Notes: generated from the sequence alone by a model not told the origin. Positions 26,644-35,786 are shown, counted from the stretch's first letter. The stretch: DNA of 64,000 nucleotides from Sphingomonas sp. (GCA_017304655.1 JAFKLY010000003.1:1-64000), one strand, 5' to 3'. Made by a program: numbers and translations.

Positions 26644-28095
26644 TCAGGCGGCGGTATCGATGCCCAGTTCGGCCAGTTTACGGTAAAGCGTGGAGCGACC
26701 GATGCCGAGGCGACGCGCTACTTCCGTCATGCGCCCTCGATAATGACCGATGGCGAGGCGAATGACATCCGCCTCAATATCCGAGAGCGAACGCAAATGG
26801 CCATTCGCCTCATAAAGCGTCACGCCAATGCCATTCTCCTGCGCATTGCGCACGATCGGCGTCATCGTCCCCTTGCGCTCGCGCGTTTGCGCCTCGCCCA
26901 GGAGTTGTCCGGAAAGCTGCGGAAAATCAGCGGCGGTCAGGGCATCGCCATCACACAACACCGCCGCGCGGAAGAGTGTATTGTGAAGCTGGCGCACATT
27001 GCCGGGCCAGTCGTGACGCATGAGCAGGCTGATCGCCTCATTAGTGAGGCCGAGGCTTCGCATCCCGGGCTGCGCCGCGATCCGATCGAGCAGGTGCCGA
27101 GCCAGCGCGGGAATGTCGCCAACGCGATCGCGCAGAGGCGGAATGGTAAGCTGGACGACATTGAGGCGATAATAGAGATCTTCGCGGAATCGCCCCGCTT
27201 CCACTTCGTCGATCAAACGCTTGTTGGTGGCGGCGATCACGCGGACGTCGACCTGGCTTGCCAGGCGGGCGCCGACAGGCTGGATCTCGCCATCCTGAAG
27301 CACCCGCAGCAGCTTCACTTGCGCTTCGAATGGCAGTTCGCTGATCTCATCGAGGAAGATCGTGCCACCATTGGCGGCAGTGAACTTGCCGATGTGACGA
27401 TCGAAGGCGCCGGTAAAAGCGCCGCGTTCATGACCGAACAGGTCCGATTCGACGAGATTGGAAGGAATGGCGCCGCAATTCACCGTGATCAGCGGCATGC
27501 GCGCGCGCGGGCTCGCAGCATGAATGGCGTGCGCGATCACTTCCTTGCCCACGCCGCTCTCGCCCTCAATGAGGATCGGCACGCGAGCACGCGCCGCCTT
27601 GGCTGCGATCGCAAGGGCAGCGCGGAACGTCGGCGTGGACCCCACAATTTCATCAAAGCCGAGCGGCGCGCGAATCTTTTCGGTGAGGGGGCGAAGCTCG
27701 CCTGCGGCCACAGGATGCTTAAGTACGCCGTTGAGGGCGGCGAGCAGGCCTTCCGGCGCGATAGGCTTGATGAGGAAATCATGCGCGCCGGCGCGCATCG
27801 CCTCCACGGCCTGAGCCGCAGATCCATTGGCCGTCAGCACCAACACGGAAAGTTGCGGCCGCCGCTCCCGAATCTCGCGAATCAACGCGGCAGCTTCGAG
27901 ACCCTGAGACCAGTCATCGATAATTACGGCGGACAGCCGCGTGCCATCACGGGTGGCGAGCATTGCCAGCGCTTCCTCAGCACTGCTGGCGGTTATTGTG
28001 CGCCAGCCCGCGCGACTGGCCATAGCAATGGTCAGGCGGCGTTGGGCCGGTTCATCGTCAACCAGCAGAAGAAGTGGATTTTCTGCGTCGCTCAT
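26644..28095 (-). CDS. NtrC-family sigma-54-dependent response regulator
   Basis: 483 residues: receiver (1-115), AAA+ (about 145-375) and Fis-type HTH (about 440-480). The receiver keeps the acidic pair (VDDE) and the Lys switch (LIKP), but the phospho-site reads IIDDWSQG, lacking the usual MPxxxG after Asp60. The AAA+ domain has Walker A GESGVGKE, the sigma-54-contacting GAFTGA and Walker B GGTIFLDEISELP. The HTH has MTEVARRLGIGRSTLYRKL. It activates sigma-54 promoters. There is no adjacent sensor kinase. It is divergent from the coxIV-pnt operon. Confidence 0.9.
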   Translation of the reverse strand: MSDAENPLLLLVDDEPAQRRLTIAMASRAGWRTITASSAEEALAMLATRDGTRLSAVIIDDWSQGLEAAALIREIRERRPQLSVLVLTANGSAAQAVEAMRAGAHDFLIKPIAPEGLLAALNGVLKHPVAAGELRPLTEKIRAPLGFDEIVGSTPTFRAALAIAAKAARARVPILIEGESGVGKEVIAHAIHAASPRARMPLITVNCGAIPSNLVESDLFGHERGAFTGAFDRHIGKFTAANGGTIFLDEISELPFEAQVKLLRVLQDGEIQPVGARLASQVDVRVIAATNKRLIDEVEAGRFREDLYYRLNVVQLTIPPLRDRVGDIPALARHLLDRIAAQPGMRSLGLTNEAISLLMRHDWPGNVRQLHNTLFRAAVLCDGDALTAADFPQLSGQLLGEAQTRERKGTMTPIVRNAQENGIGVTLYEANGHLRSLSDIEADVIRLAIGHYRGRMTEVARRLGIGRSTLYRKLAELGIDTAA

Positions 28096-28265
28096 TCTCT
28101 ATTCCCGCACGTCCTCCGCGGGGGTGATAAAGGAGGCAGGTAAAGAGCCGATTAAGCGATCCGGCGATGGACCCCCGGCATCTTCCATGGCAGTGCGTCT
28201 ACCCGCTTGAGGGGCACGCGGCTTGCCGCTAGAATGGCAGGCATAGGAACAGGGGTCTGACAGAG

Positions 28266-28388
28266 ATGGCACAACAACAAGACATGACGCAGGCGAATGG
28301 AACCTACAGCGGGTTCACTGCACTCATCAAATGGGGCACGATCGTCAGCGCCATCGTGGCAGCTTTCGTCATCCTCATCATCTCCTGA
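28266..28388 (+). CDS. aa3-type cytochrome c oxidase subunit IV-like small membrane protein
   Basis: A 40-residue protein starting MAQQQDMTQANGTYSGFTAL, followed by one membrane helix (IVSAIVAAFVILIIS). This is the alphaproteobacterial aa3-type oxidase subunit IV family: a single helix with a short cytoplasmic N-terminus that packs on the oxidase core. It starts 170 bases from the divergent regulator and ends 25 bases before pntAA, so it is the first gene of the pnt operon. The link may reflect joint control of respiration and NADPH supply. Confidence 0.75.
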   Translation: MAQQQDMTQANGTYSGFTALIKWGTIVSAIVAAFVILIIS

Positions 28389-28413
28389 TTCGTCAGGATA
28401 TCAGGAAATTTCC

Positions 28414-29541
28414 GTGAAAATCGCCATCCTGCGCGAAACCGCGCCGGGTGAGAGACGTGTATCCGCATCGCCGGAGACGGTCCGCAAATTCATCGCCCTT
28501 GGCGCGAACGTCGCAGTCGAATCCGGTGCAGGTTTGACCGCGTCAATCGTCGATTCGGATTATGCGGCGGCTGGCGCGACCCTTGGTGACCGATCGACGA
28601 CATTGAGTGGCGCAGGCATCGTCCTGTGCATTCAAGGGCCAGCTCCCACCGATCTGACGGATGCGGCGCCCGGCGCTCTGCTGGTCGGCGGCCTCAATCC
28701 GTTCGGCGAGCGCGCGAGGGTGGATGGCTATGCCGCCGCCGGGATCGAAGCGCTGGCCATGGAATTCATGCCACGGATCACGCGCGCGCAGTCGATGGAC
28801 ATTCTCTCCTCGCAGTCCAATCTTTCCGGCTACAAGGCCGTGCTCGATGCTGCCGCAGAATATGGCAGGGCTTTCCCGATGATGATGACGGCCGCCGGCA
28901 CCGTCTCCGCCGCGCGCGTCTTCGTCATGGGTGTCGGCGTCGCCGGTCTCCAGGCAATCGCCACGGCCCGTCGCCTCGGCGCGCAAGTCAGCGCGACAGA
29001 CGTGCGCGCGGCGACAAAGGAGCAAATCGAATCGCTCGGCGCCAAGCCGATTTTCGTCGAGGCTGTGAAAGGCATCGAGGGAGAAGGCACCGGCGGCTAC
29101 GCGACCGAGATGAACGAGGAGTATCAGAAGGCCCAGGCCGAACTGGTCTCCAGCCACATTGCCAAACAGGACATCGTTATCACCACAGCGCTGATCCCAG
29201 GCCGTCCTGCGCCAAGGTTGATCAGTGACGCGCAGATCGCCTCCATGAAGCCGGGCAGCGTCATCGTTGACCTCGCCGTCGAGCAAGGGGGAAATGTCGA
29301 AGGTGCTCGCGCAGGTGAGATCGTCGAAGTGCATGGCGTGAAGATCGTCGGTCACAGGAATGTGCCTTCGCGGCTCGCCGCTGACACCTCGGCGCTGTTT
29401 GCGCGCAATCTCTATAATTTCCTGTCGACCTATTGGGACAAGGAGGCCGGCGCGCCGGACCTGCCCGACGACGACGAGATCGTGAAGGGCATCCGCCTGA
29501 CACAGGGCGGCGCAATCGTTCACGAAAGGCTGCTGGCGTGA
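28414..29541 (+). CDS. pntAA: NAD(P) transhydrogenase subunit alpha, part 1 (NAD(H)-binding)
   Basis: About 375 residues from the GTG at 28414, which has AGGAAA 7 bases upstream and directly begins the conserved KIAILRETAPGERRVSASP. This is domain I of proton-translocating transhydrogenase, which passes hydride from NADH to NADP+. The NAD-binding segment VFVMGVGVAGLQAIATARRL and the mobile-loop neighbourhood ATEMNEEYQKAQ are present. In this organism the alpha subunit is split, as in Rhodospirillum. The stop overlaps the next ORF's GTG (GTGA). Confidence 0.93.
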   Translation: MKIAILRETAPGERRVSASPETVRKFIALGANVAVESGAGLTASIVDSDYAAAGATLGDRSTTLSGAGIVLCIQGPAPTDLTDAAPGALLVGGLNPFGERARVDGYAAAGIEALAMEFMPRITRAQSMDILSSQSNLSGYKAVLDAAAEYGRAFPMMMTAAGTVSAARVFVMGVGVAGLQAIATARRLGAQVSATDVRAATKEQIESLGAKPIFVEAVKGIEGEGTGGYATEMNEEYQKAQAELVSSHIAKQDIVITTALIPGRPAPRLISDAQIASMKPGSVIVDLAVEQGGNVEGARAGEIVEVHGVKIVGHRNVPSRLAADTSALFARNLYNFLSTYWDKEAGAPDLPDDDEIVKGIRLTQGGAIVHERLLA

Positions 29542-29771
29542 AGGCGCGGGGCAGGTTTGCCCTCTGTCTCGTCGCGCTCCTCTCCCTCGCCTCTCCCGCT
29601 AATGCCGAGGGCGCGCCATCGCTCGCCTTTTCGCCGTTCATGGTCGGACTATCCGTGGCGGACATGGACAAGGTGACGGACTGGTATGTCGGCAAACTCG
29701 GCTTTCGGGTCGCATTCTTGCGCGATCCGGAAGGCAATATGGTCGAGATCCTGCAGCGCCTGAAGAACTGA
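29538..29771 (+). CDS. Short secreted ORF with internally deleted glyoxalase-like domain
   Basis: A 77-codon ORF overlapping the pntAA stop. A signal peptide (RFALCLVALLSLASPANA) is followed by FMVGLSVADMDKVTDWYVGK and LGFRVA, the first strand-helix of a VOC/glyoxalase module. It then jumps directly to FLRDPEGNMVEILQ, the last strand of the same module. The roughly 60 residues normally in between, with half of the metal site, are missing while the frame is kept. It is either a remnant of a lactoylglutathione-lyase-like gene or a minimal derivative. It lies within the pnt operon. Confidence 0.6.
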   Translation: MKARGRFALCLVALLSLASPANAEGAPSLAFSPFMVGLSVADMDKVTDWYVGKLGFRVAFLRDPEGNMVEILQRLKN

Positions 29772-29787
29772 ACAGGGGGCACAACCT

Positions 29788-30072
29788 ATGGACTTCATCG
29801 CCATTCTTTCTATTTTCGTGCTGGCCTGCTTCGTCGGCTATTATGTTGTCTGGTCGGTGACGCCGGCCCTGCACACGCCGCTGATGGCCGTGACCAACGC
29901 GATTTCATCGGTCATCATTGTCGGCGCACTCATCGCCAGCGCCGAGGCTGAAAGCGCTGGCGCGCAATGGCTGGGACTGGTCGGCGTCGTGCTTGCCTCG
30001 ATCAACATCTTCGGCGGCTTTGCCGTCACCGAGCGCATGCTGGCCATGTACAAGAAGAAGGAACGCAAATGA
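29788..30072 (+). CDS. pntAB: NAD(P) transhydrogenase subunit alpha, part 2 (membrane)
   Basis: A 94-residue membrane subunit with three to four helices (FIAILSIFVLACFVGYYVVW, MAVTNAISSVIIVGALIA, GVVLASINIFGGFAVTERML). It is the short membrane part of the alpha subunit, with the motif TPLMAVTNAISS typical of PntAB. With PntB it forms the proton channel. The stop overlaps the pntB start (ATGA). Confidence 0.93.
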   Translation: MDFIAILSIFVLACFVGYYVVWSVTPALHTPLMAVTNAISSVIIVGALIASAEAESAGAQWLGLVGVVLASINIFGGFAVTERMLAMYKKKERK

Positions 30073-31490
30073 TGCTGGCCGGTCTCACGATCGCTCCGCT
30101 CGTCGCCTTCGCTTATCTCGTTTCGGGCGTCCTGTTCATTCTGGCCCTGCGCGGACTCTCCAGTCCCGAGAGCAGCCGGCGTGGCAACCGCTTCGGCATG
30201 CTTGGCATGTTCATCGCTGTCGGCACGACGATCGCTACGCATGATGCGGTGGCCCTGCCCCGTCTCGGCTTAGCCATCGTCATCGGCGGCGTGATCGGTT
30301 TCTTCATCGCGCGACGGATTGCGATGACTGCCATGCCCCAGCTTGTGGCAGCCTTTCACAGCCTGGTGGGCCTTGCCGCCGTCGTGGTCGGGATTGCGGC
30401 TTTCCTCAATCCAGCATCCTTCGGCATCATCGATCTTGCAAGTGGCGCCATCCACGGCGCGAGCCGCGTAGAAATGGCGCTTGGTGTCGCCATTGGCGCC
30501 ATCACCTTTTCGGGATCGGTGATTGCGTTCCTCAAACTGAACGGGAACATGTCGGGAAAGGCGATCCTGTTGCCCGGTCGCCATGTAATCAACATCGGCG
30601 CGTTAGCGGCGATCCTATTCTTTACTTACGGGTTTTGGCACAGCCAGGCGCCGGTCGATTTCTGGATCATCGTCGCGCTGAGCTTCCTGATCGGATTCCT
30701 GCTGATCATCCCCATCGGCGGCGCGGACATGCCGGTCGTGGTGTCGATGCTAAACAGCTATTCGGGCTGGGCCGCCGCCGCGATGGGCTTCACGCTGCAG
30801 AACACGGCGATGATCATCACTGGCGCACTTGTCGGCTCATCCGGTGCGATCCTCAGCTACATCATGTGCAAGGCCATGAACCGCAGCTTCCTCTCCGTCA
30901 TCGCTGGCGGCTTTGGCGCGGAAGCAGCAATCGGTGACGGTGAGGCCAAGGAGCAGCGCCCGTGGAAACGCGGCAGCGCCGAGGACGCCGCTTTCCTGAT
31001 GAAGCAGGCCGACAGCGTGATCATAGTGCCGGGCTATGGCATGGCCGTCTCGCAAGCCCAGCACGCACTGCGTGAGATGGGCGACATGCTCAAGGCGGAA
31101 GGAGTGAGCGTCAAATACGCCATTCACCCGGTCGCCGGCCGCATGCCCGGCCATATGAATGTGCTGCTGGCCGAAGCTAACGTGCCCTATGACGAGGTGT
31201 TCGAGCTGGAGGACATAAACAGCGAGTTCGCCCAGACCGACGTTGCCTTCGTCATTGGCGCCAATGACGTGACCAATCCGGCAGCCAAGACCGACAAGAC
31301 CTCGCCCATTTACGGCATGCCGATCCTCGACGTCGCCAACGCGAAAACCGTCCTGTTCGTCAAACGCTCCATGGGCGGCGTGGGTTATGCCGGGGTGGAC
31401 AATGACGTCTTCTACATGGACAACACCATGATGCTTCTCGCCGACGCCAAGAAGATGGTGGAGGAAATCGTGAAGTCCCTCTCTCACTGA
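30069..31490 (+). CDS. pntB: NAD(P) transhydrogenase subunit beta
   Basis: About 473 residues. The ATG at 30069 overlaps the pntAB stop and begins a series of about nine membrane helices. The C-terminal NADP(H)-binding domain has VPGYGMAVSQAQHALREM, AIHPVAGRMPGHMNVLLAE and FVIGANDVTNPAAK. It completes the proton-driven transhydrogenase that makes NADPH at the inner membrane. Overlapping starts and stops indicate translational coupling across the operon. Confidence 0.94.
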   Translation: MMLAGLTIAPLVAFAYLVSGVLFILALRGLSSPESSRRGNRFGMLGMFIAVGTTIATHDAVALPRLGLAIVIGGVIGFFIARRIAMTAMPQLVAAFHSLVGLAAVVVGIAAFLNPASFGIIDLASGAIHGASRVEMALGVAIGAITFSGSVIAFLKLNGNMSGKAILLPGRHVINIGALAAILFFTYGFWHSQAPVDFWIIVALSFLIGFLLIIPIGGADMPVVVSMLNSYSGWAAAAMGFTLQNTAMIITGALVGSSGAILSYIMCKAMNRSFLSVIAGGFGAEAAIGDGEAKEQRPWKRGSAEDAAFLMKQADSVIIVPGYGMAVSQAQHALREMGDMLKAEGVSVKYAIHPVAGRMPGHMNVLLAEANVPYDEVFELEDINSEFAQTDVAFVIGANDVTNPAAKTDKTSPIYGMPILDVANAKTVLFVKRSMGGVGYAGVDNDVFYMDNTMMLLADAKKMVEEIVKSLSH

Positions 31491-31505
31491 CACCTTGGGG
31501 CATTA

Positions 31506-32201
31506 ATGCGCAAACTTGGCCTGATCGGCGGACTCTCATGGACATCAACCGCCCGCTACTATGAACTGATCAACCGGGCGGTGCAGCGCAAACTCGGTGG
31601 CCTGCACAGCGCCACTGTCGTCATCGACAGCCTCGACTTCGCCGAAGTCGCGCGCTGCGCCTCCTCCAATGATTGGGATTGCGCGGCCGGGCAGATGCTC
31701 GGCGCGGCGAAGAATCTTGAGGCGGCGGGTGCGGAAGCGCTGATGATCTGCGCCAACTCGTTGCACAAGGTCGCGCCGCAGATTGCCGGCGCGGTCAGCA
31801 TCCCCATCATTCATATCATCGACGAGATCGGAGCAAAGCTGAAGGCGGACCGCGTCAAAGCCGTTGCTTTGGTAGGGACCAGCAATGTCATGATGGACCG
31901 GGACTATCGGCAGAAACTGGTGGCAACGGGCGGCGTATCGCTGCTGCCGGCTGATGCCGAACTGGCGGGGCGAATCGACCGCATGGTTTATGAGGAACTA
32001 GCGGCCGGTAAAGTGACGCGCGACGCCGAGCGCTACATGAAGTCCGAACTCACCGACATCGCCAAGGAAGACGTGCAGGCCGTGGTCCTCGCCTGCACCG
32101 AGCTCGACCTGATTGTCGACGTCCACGCCAATGTACTGCCCATCTATGACAGCACCATCATCCATGCCGAGGCGGGCGCGCGGTTTATACTGGGCGAATA
32201 A
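31506..32201 (+). CDS. Aspartate/glutamate racemase family protein
   Basis: A 231-residue cofactor-independent racemase. KLGLIGGLSWTSTARYYELI is the N-terminal signature. The two catalytic cysteines are in MICANSLHK and VLACTELDLIV, facing each other in this family. Length and the GGLSWxST motif fit the YgeA/aspartate racemase branch rather than MurI. It may supply D-amino acids or racemise a broad range of substrates. It starts 15 bases after pntB, so it may be in the same transcript. Confidence 0.87.
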   Translation: MRKLGLIGGLSWTSTARYYELINRAVQRKLGGLHSATVVIDSLDFAEVARCASSNDWDCAAGQMLGAAKNLEAAGAEALMICANSLHKVAPQIAGAVSIPIIHIIDEIGAKLKADRVKAVALVGTSNVMMDRDYRQKLVATGGVSLLPADAELAGRIDRMVYEELAAGKVTRDAERYMKSELTDIAKEDVQAVVLACTELDLIVDVHANVLPIYDSTIIHAEAGARFILGE

Positions 32202-32222
32202 ACGTTAGAAGGGGTCTACCTC

Positions 32223-32975
32223 TCAGACTCCCGTTTTGAACGGCGTGAAATCGGTCTTCTCGTCGAAGACATCCAGCCCTTCGCCCCGCTTGAAGGCATT
32301 GACGAAAACATAGGTAGCCGGCGTCAGCACGGCTTCCCAGCCCACCTTCATAGCCCAGTTGGTGATCATCACGGTCAGCACCTGATCGGTCGACCAGATG
32401 CCGAGGAAAGCAAGCGGATAGAAGATCAGGCTGTCAACGCCCTGCCCTACGACGGTAGAGCCGATGGTTCGCGTCCACAGGTACTTGCCTTGAGTCAGGA
32501 TCTTCATCTTGGCGAGGACAAAGCTGTTGGCCAGCTCGCCTGCCCAGAAAGCCAAAATCGATGCGAAGACGATACGTGGCACCTGACCGAAAACCGATTC
32601 ATACGCCGGCTGCCCGTCCCAACCTGCCGCGGGCGGCAAGGATACGACCACCCAGCTCATGAAGGCCATGAACAGCATGGCGCAGAAGCCCGCCCAGATA
32701 CAGCGCCGCGCCCGCGCATAGCCGTAAACCTCGGTCAGCACGTCGCCGATCACATAACCGAGCGGAAAGAACAGGATGCCCGCTCCGAACGTGAAGCCAC
32801 CAAGCGTCGACAGCTTCGCCGCGCCGATGATGTTGGACAGCAGCAGGATGGCGACAAAGGCCGCCATCACGAGATCATAATAGCGCAATGGTCGCCCGTG
32901 CAGCGCGCTCGCGTCCACATGAGTGAGCTCGTGGGATGGAGCGCCCGCTGGCGCTGCGGTCGGATCGGCAGCCAT
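32223..32975 (-). CDS. Queuosine precursor transporter (YhhQ/VUT family)
   Basis: About 250 residues with six hydrophobic segments. FPLGYVIGDVLTEVYGYARA is the VUT (YhhQ) family signature; the family imports preQ0/preQ1 for tRNA queuosine. The ATG at 32975 is preferred; a TTG at 33044 gives a longer, unconserved N-terminus. It is convergent with the racemase gene (21 bases between) and followed upstream by tRNA-Arg. Confidence 0.85.
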   Translation of the reverse strand: MAADPTAAPAGAPSHELTHVDASALHGRPLRYYDLVMAAFVAILLLSNIIGAAKLSTLGGFTFGAGILFFPLGYVIGDVLTEVYGYARARRCIWAGFCAMLFMAFMSWVVVSLPPAAGWDGQPAYESVFGQVPRIVFASILAFWAGELANSFVLAKMKILTQGKYLWTRTIGSTVVGQGVDSLIFYPLAFLGIWSTDQVLTVMITNWAMKVGWEAVLTPATYVFVNAFKRGEGLDVFDEKTDFTPFKTGV

Positions 32976-33066
32976 GTCGCTTCTATGCCCCGTCTTCAGC
33001 TGGCCGGCAATGTGCACGAAAGGCGCTTTCCGTTCGTCGGACAAATGCTCTAAGGGCAGTGGCCGA

Positions 33067-33143
33067 GCGCCCGTAGCTCAGTTGGATAGAGCACCCGCCT
33101 TCTAAGCGGGTGGTCGCAGGTTCGAATCCTGCCGGGCGCGCCA
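33067..33143 (+). tRNA. tRNA-Arg (anticodon TCT)
   Basis: Acceptor GCGCCCG pairs with CGGGCGC, followed by G and CCA. The D-arm has AGCTCAGTTGGATAGAGC, the anticodon stem CCCGC/GCGGG with loop CTTCTAA (anticodon TCT) and the T-arm GCAGGTTCGAATCCTGC. It is a 77-nt arginine tRNA reading AGA/AGG. The stop codon of the following minus-strand gene begins at the next base. Confidence 0.96.
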
Positions 33144-34202
33144 TCATCCCCGCATGAGCTGATAGACCGCGCGCAGGCTCTCATCAGTGTTGACGAGCAT
33201 CGACCAGCCTTCCGCATGCTGCTGGTCGAGCAGCGCCGCGATCTCCAGATAACCTTTCGCGAGCGGAAAATGCTCATGCGCATGAAGCCAAAGACGCAGC
33301 AACGTGCGTTCATGACCTTCCACATTCTTGAAGCCGGTGCGTGAGTGCAGCACGCGGAAATTATGCCAGAAGACGATCTCGCCAGGCTGCATCTGGAACG
33401 AAACCATCAGTTCAGGCCGGCTCGCCACGCGGCCTAGATAGCGCAGCGCCTCGACCAGCCTGGGAGGCAATGACTCGCCCCGGATTTCCGCAGCCTGGGG
33501 CAGGAAGAGGATATAATTGTAAAGGCCGATGCACCCATCCACGACCGAAAAAGTCGGCACCTTGTAATCAGTCACTGTGCTGAGGCTGGTAGGGTAATAA
33601 TAGCCCTCGCACAGCGCCTCCAGCAGATCGGGCCGCTCGCGTCGAATGGCTTCATAGATGGCAGCGGCGCTCACGAAACCGCTCACGCCGCCCTCGAGCG
33701 CTGCCATAACCGTAGCGAGGCTCAAGATCTCATGAAAATCAGTATGGGGACCGAGTTCGGTATCCATGAGATAGCCGCGCCGCTGTGGATTGGGCTCCTT
33801 GCGGACGAGACCGATGCGATCATGCCGCGCGCTCTGCTCAGCCGCCGTGCCAAGATGGGTCGACAGGCCGAAGTGCAGACGCTTGAACTGCTCCAGATCA
33901 TAGCGGCTCATGTCCACGCCCGAGAGGAGCGCTGCGCCGCGCCCGGCCAGGATGTCGTAACGCACGGCCGCCATCAATGTGGCGATCTCCGGCGCACTGA
34001 AATCCTCGACCGTTACTGCCGTCGCTTCCTTCCCCTCGGTCGCCCTCACCGCGGCGTCGATGGCGTCGAGCTGGGCCGAGCTTAACCGCCGGGTCAGGCC
34101 TTCCGCGCCGCCGCCGCCCTTATTGCCCCAGGCGCCGGACGGCTGGCCAAGGCCGGTCGGAACCCACCGATCGCGCTCTATCGCCGTATCCATATCCGCC
34201 AT
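33144..34202 (-). CDS. TauD/TfdA-family Fe(II)/2-oxoglutarate dioxygenase
   Basis: 352 residues. GPHTDFHEILSLAT gives the iron-binding HxD (His153, Asp155), and FWHNFRVLHSRTGF gives the distal His286. RTLLRLWL contains the Arg that binds 2-oxoglutarate. The C-terminal half is thus a complete TauD-type fold; the N-terminal 60 residues are unconserved and Gly-rich. It would hydroxylate an unknown substrate, using O2 and 2-oxoglutarate. It lies 40 bases downstream of an FAD-dependent oxidoreductase gene on the same strand; the neighbouring aromatic-acid transporter suggests an aromatic or carboxylic substrate. Confidence 0.82.
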   Translation of the reverse strand: MADMDTAIERDRWVPTGLGQPSGAWGNKGGGGAEGLTRRLSSAQLDAIDAAVRATEGKEATAVTVEDFSAPEIATLMAAVRYDILAGRGAALLSGVDMSRYDLEQFKRLHFGLSTHLGTAAEQSARHDRIGLVRKEPNPQRRGYLMDTELGPHTDFHEILSLATVMAALEGGVSGFVSAAAIYEAIRRERPDLLEALCEGYYYPTSLSTVTDYKVPTFSVVDGCIGLYNYILFLPQAAEIRGESLPPRLVEALRYLGRVASRPELMVSFQMQPGEIVFWHNFRVLHSRTGFKNVEGHERTLLRLWLHAHEHFPLAKGYLEIAALLDQQHAEGWSMLVNTDESLRAVYQLMRG

Positions 34203-34242
34203 GATCTTTTCCTTATTCGTCCGTCTCTTATTCCACGGCCGC

Positions 34243-35727
34243 TCAGCTTGCCGCGACTTGTGCGTCGGTCAGCGGTTGCGCGGCATCCTTGGGCTGGTCA
34301 TGCAGAAACACGCCCTGACGACGCAGCTCCTTCTGCAAAGACGCAACATCGAGCGCGCGAGGCTGCACGCCCGCATTGACGGACAGTGCCGCCGCCGCAC
34401 CTGCAGCCTGACCGGTCAGCCAGCATTGCGGGATCTCGCGCATGAAACCGTGAGAATTGGCATCGCAGGAAATATGCCGCCCGCCGGCAACCAGGCCGTC
34501 CAGCCTGCGCGGCACGAGGGCGCCATAGGGAACCGAGATCACCGGATATTTGAGGCTCACCGATGGGCTGACGCCGACTTCGTCCGGCAGGGCTACGCCA
34601 TCGGCCCATTGACTGCGCAGGACCTGACTGACACCGCCCAGACGCCGGGTATGGCGCACGCCAAGTTGTGATGCGCTCTGCAACATATAGGCCTTCTCGA
34701 AGCCCGGTGCCTGGTCGAGAAAGAACTCCCAGTGGGTCTGCATGAACCTGTGTGACCGGATCTCGAGTTCCGTCTGATCGTCGACATCAAGTGCGGACAA
34801 GCCAGACTGACGGGGCCCGAGGAAAAGTGCGATGTCGTTGCGCCAGGAAACATAAGGCGGCTGAAAGAAGCCGAGTCTCTCGCGGCCGAGCGCTGCGAAC
34901 TGGGCATATTGCTCCGGCTCATTGGCCCGGAAGGCAAGCCAGCGGTCCATGTCCACACCGCCCAGCATGAAGGAAGTGTTTGCGCTGTGGTGAACGTCGC
35001 CTTCCTCAATGTCCGTATCGAATTCGGCGCCGGCCCGCGCGAAAATGTCGCCATCGCCAGTCGTATCGACCACCACTTTGGCCATCAGCGCTTGCCGGCC
35101 TGCCTTTGATTCGAAGACCACGCCCTGCACCGCACCGTCCGCCACGATCGGCACCGCCGCCCAGCTATGAAAGACGATGCGGACGCCGGCGGCCAGCAGC
35201 ATTTCCTGGCTGATCAGCTTCAGGCGTTCCGGATCGAGCGTGGGCGACCAGCAGACGGTGCCGTGAAAGGCCGCGGTACGCTGTCCCCAATAGGAAGCCT
35301 TGCGCGGATCACGCGATCCCCAGTCCGCCCGAGGCGGACCGGCAAGGCCAGCCTGCGGCATCCGGTCGAGCACGTCGCGCGCAAAACCCTGGATGACTTG
35401 CCGTCCGGTCCAGTCTGTCATGCGGTCGATCCAGATGACGAGCCCGCCCGTCGAAAGACCGCCAAGATGATTGTAGCGCTCCATGAGCACTACGTCCGCG
35501 CCCGCCTGCGCCGCCGCCCAGGCCGCGGCCGTGCCCGAGGGGCCGCCGCCGACAACCAGAACGTCGCACTTGTGATAAACGGGGATTTCGCGCGCGGGCT
35601 CGACATAGGTGCCGGTGCCATTGCGCGGCGGCAATTGGCGACGGTTGGCCTCGAACACGTCAGAAGCGAGGAAGCGGTCCTCGCTTTGCCGTACCTCACG
35701 AATCTTGGGGGTTTGCTCCTCAGCCAT
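34243..35727 (-). CDS. FAD-dependent oxidoreductase
   Basis: 494 residues. The N-terminal dinucleotide-binding motif CDVLVVGGGPSGTAAAWAAA and GGLSTGG belong to the FAD-dependent oxidoreductase group with a fumarate-reductase-like fold. AKVVVDTTGDGDIFARAGAEF and the C-terminal AGGRHISCD and GQAAGAAAA complete the FAD site. This group dehydrogenates or hydroxylates varied small molecules. No signal peptide is seen, so it is cytoplasmic. It is paired with the dioxygenase gene and divergent from the MFS gene over a 166-base region. Confidence 0.84.
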   Translation of the reverse strand: MAEEQTPKIREVRQSEDRFLASDVFEANRRQLPPRNGTGTYVEPAREIPVYHKCDVLVVGGGPSGTAAAWAAAQAGADVVLMERYNHLGGLSTGGLVIWIDRMTDWTGRQVIQGFARDVLDRMPQAGLAGPPRADWGSRDPRKASYWGQRTAAFHGTVCWSPTLDPERLKLISQEMLLAAGVRIVFHSWAAVPIVADGAVQGVVFESKAGRQALMAKVVVDTTGDGDIFARAGAEFDTDIEEGDVHHSANTSFMLGGVDMDRWLAFRANEPEQYAQFAALGRERLGFFQPPYVSWRNDIALFLGPRQSGLSALDVDDQTELEIRSHRFMQTHWEFFLDQAPGFEKAYMLQSASQLGVRHTRRLGGVSQVLRSQWADGVALPDEVGVSPSVSLKYPVISVPYGALVPRRLDGLVAGGRHISCDANSHGFMREIPQCWLTGQAAGAAAALSVNAGVQPRALDVASLQKELRRQGVFLHDQPKDAAQPLTDAQVAAS

Positions 35728-35786
35728 CCGTCAACCTCTCACCTTTTTCGACTCGCGCTTGCAGTTCAAGACATATAGAAAGCAAG

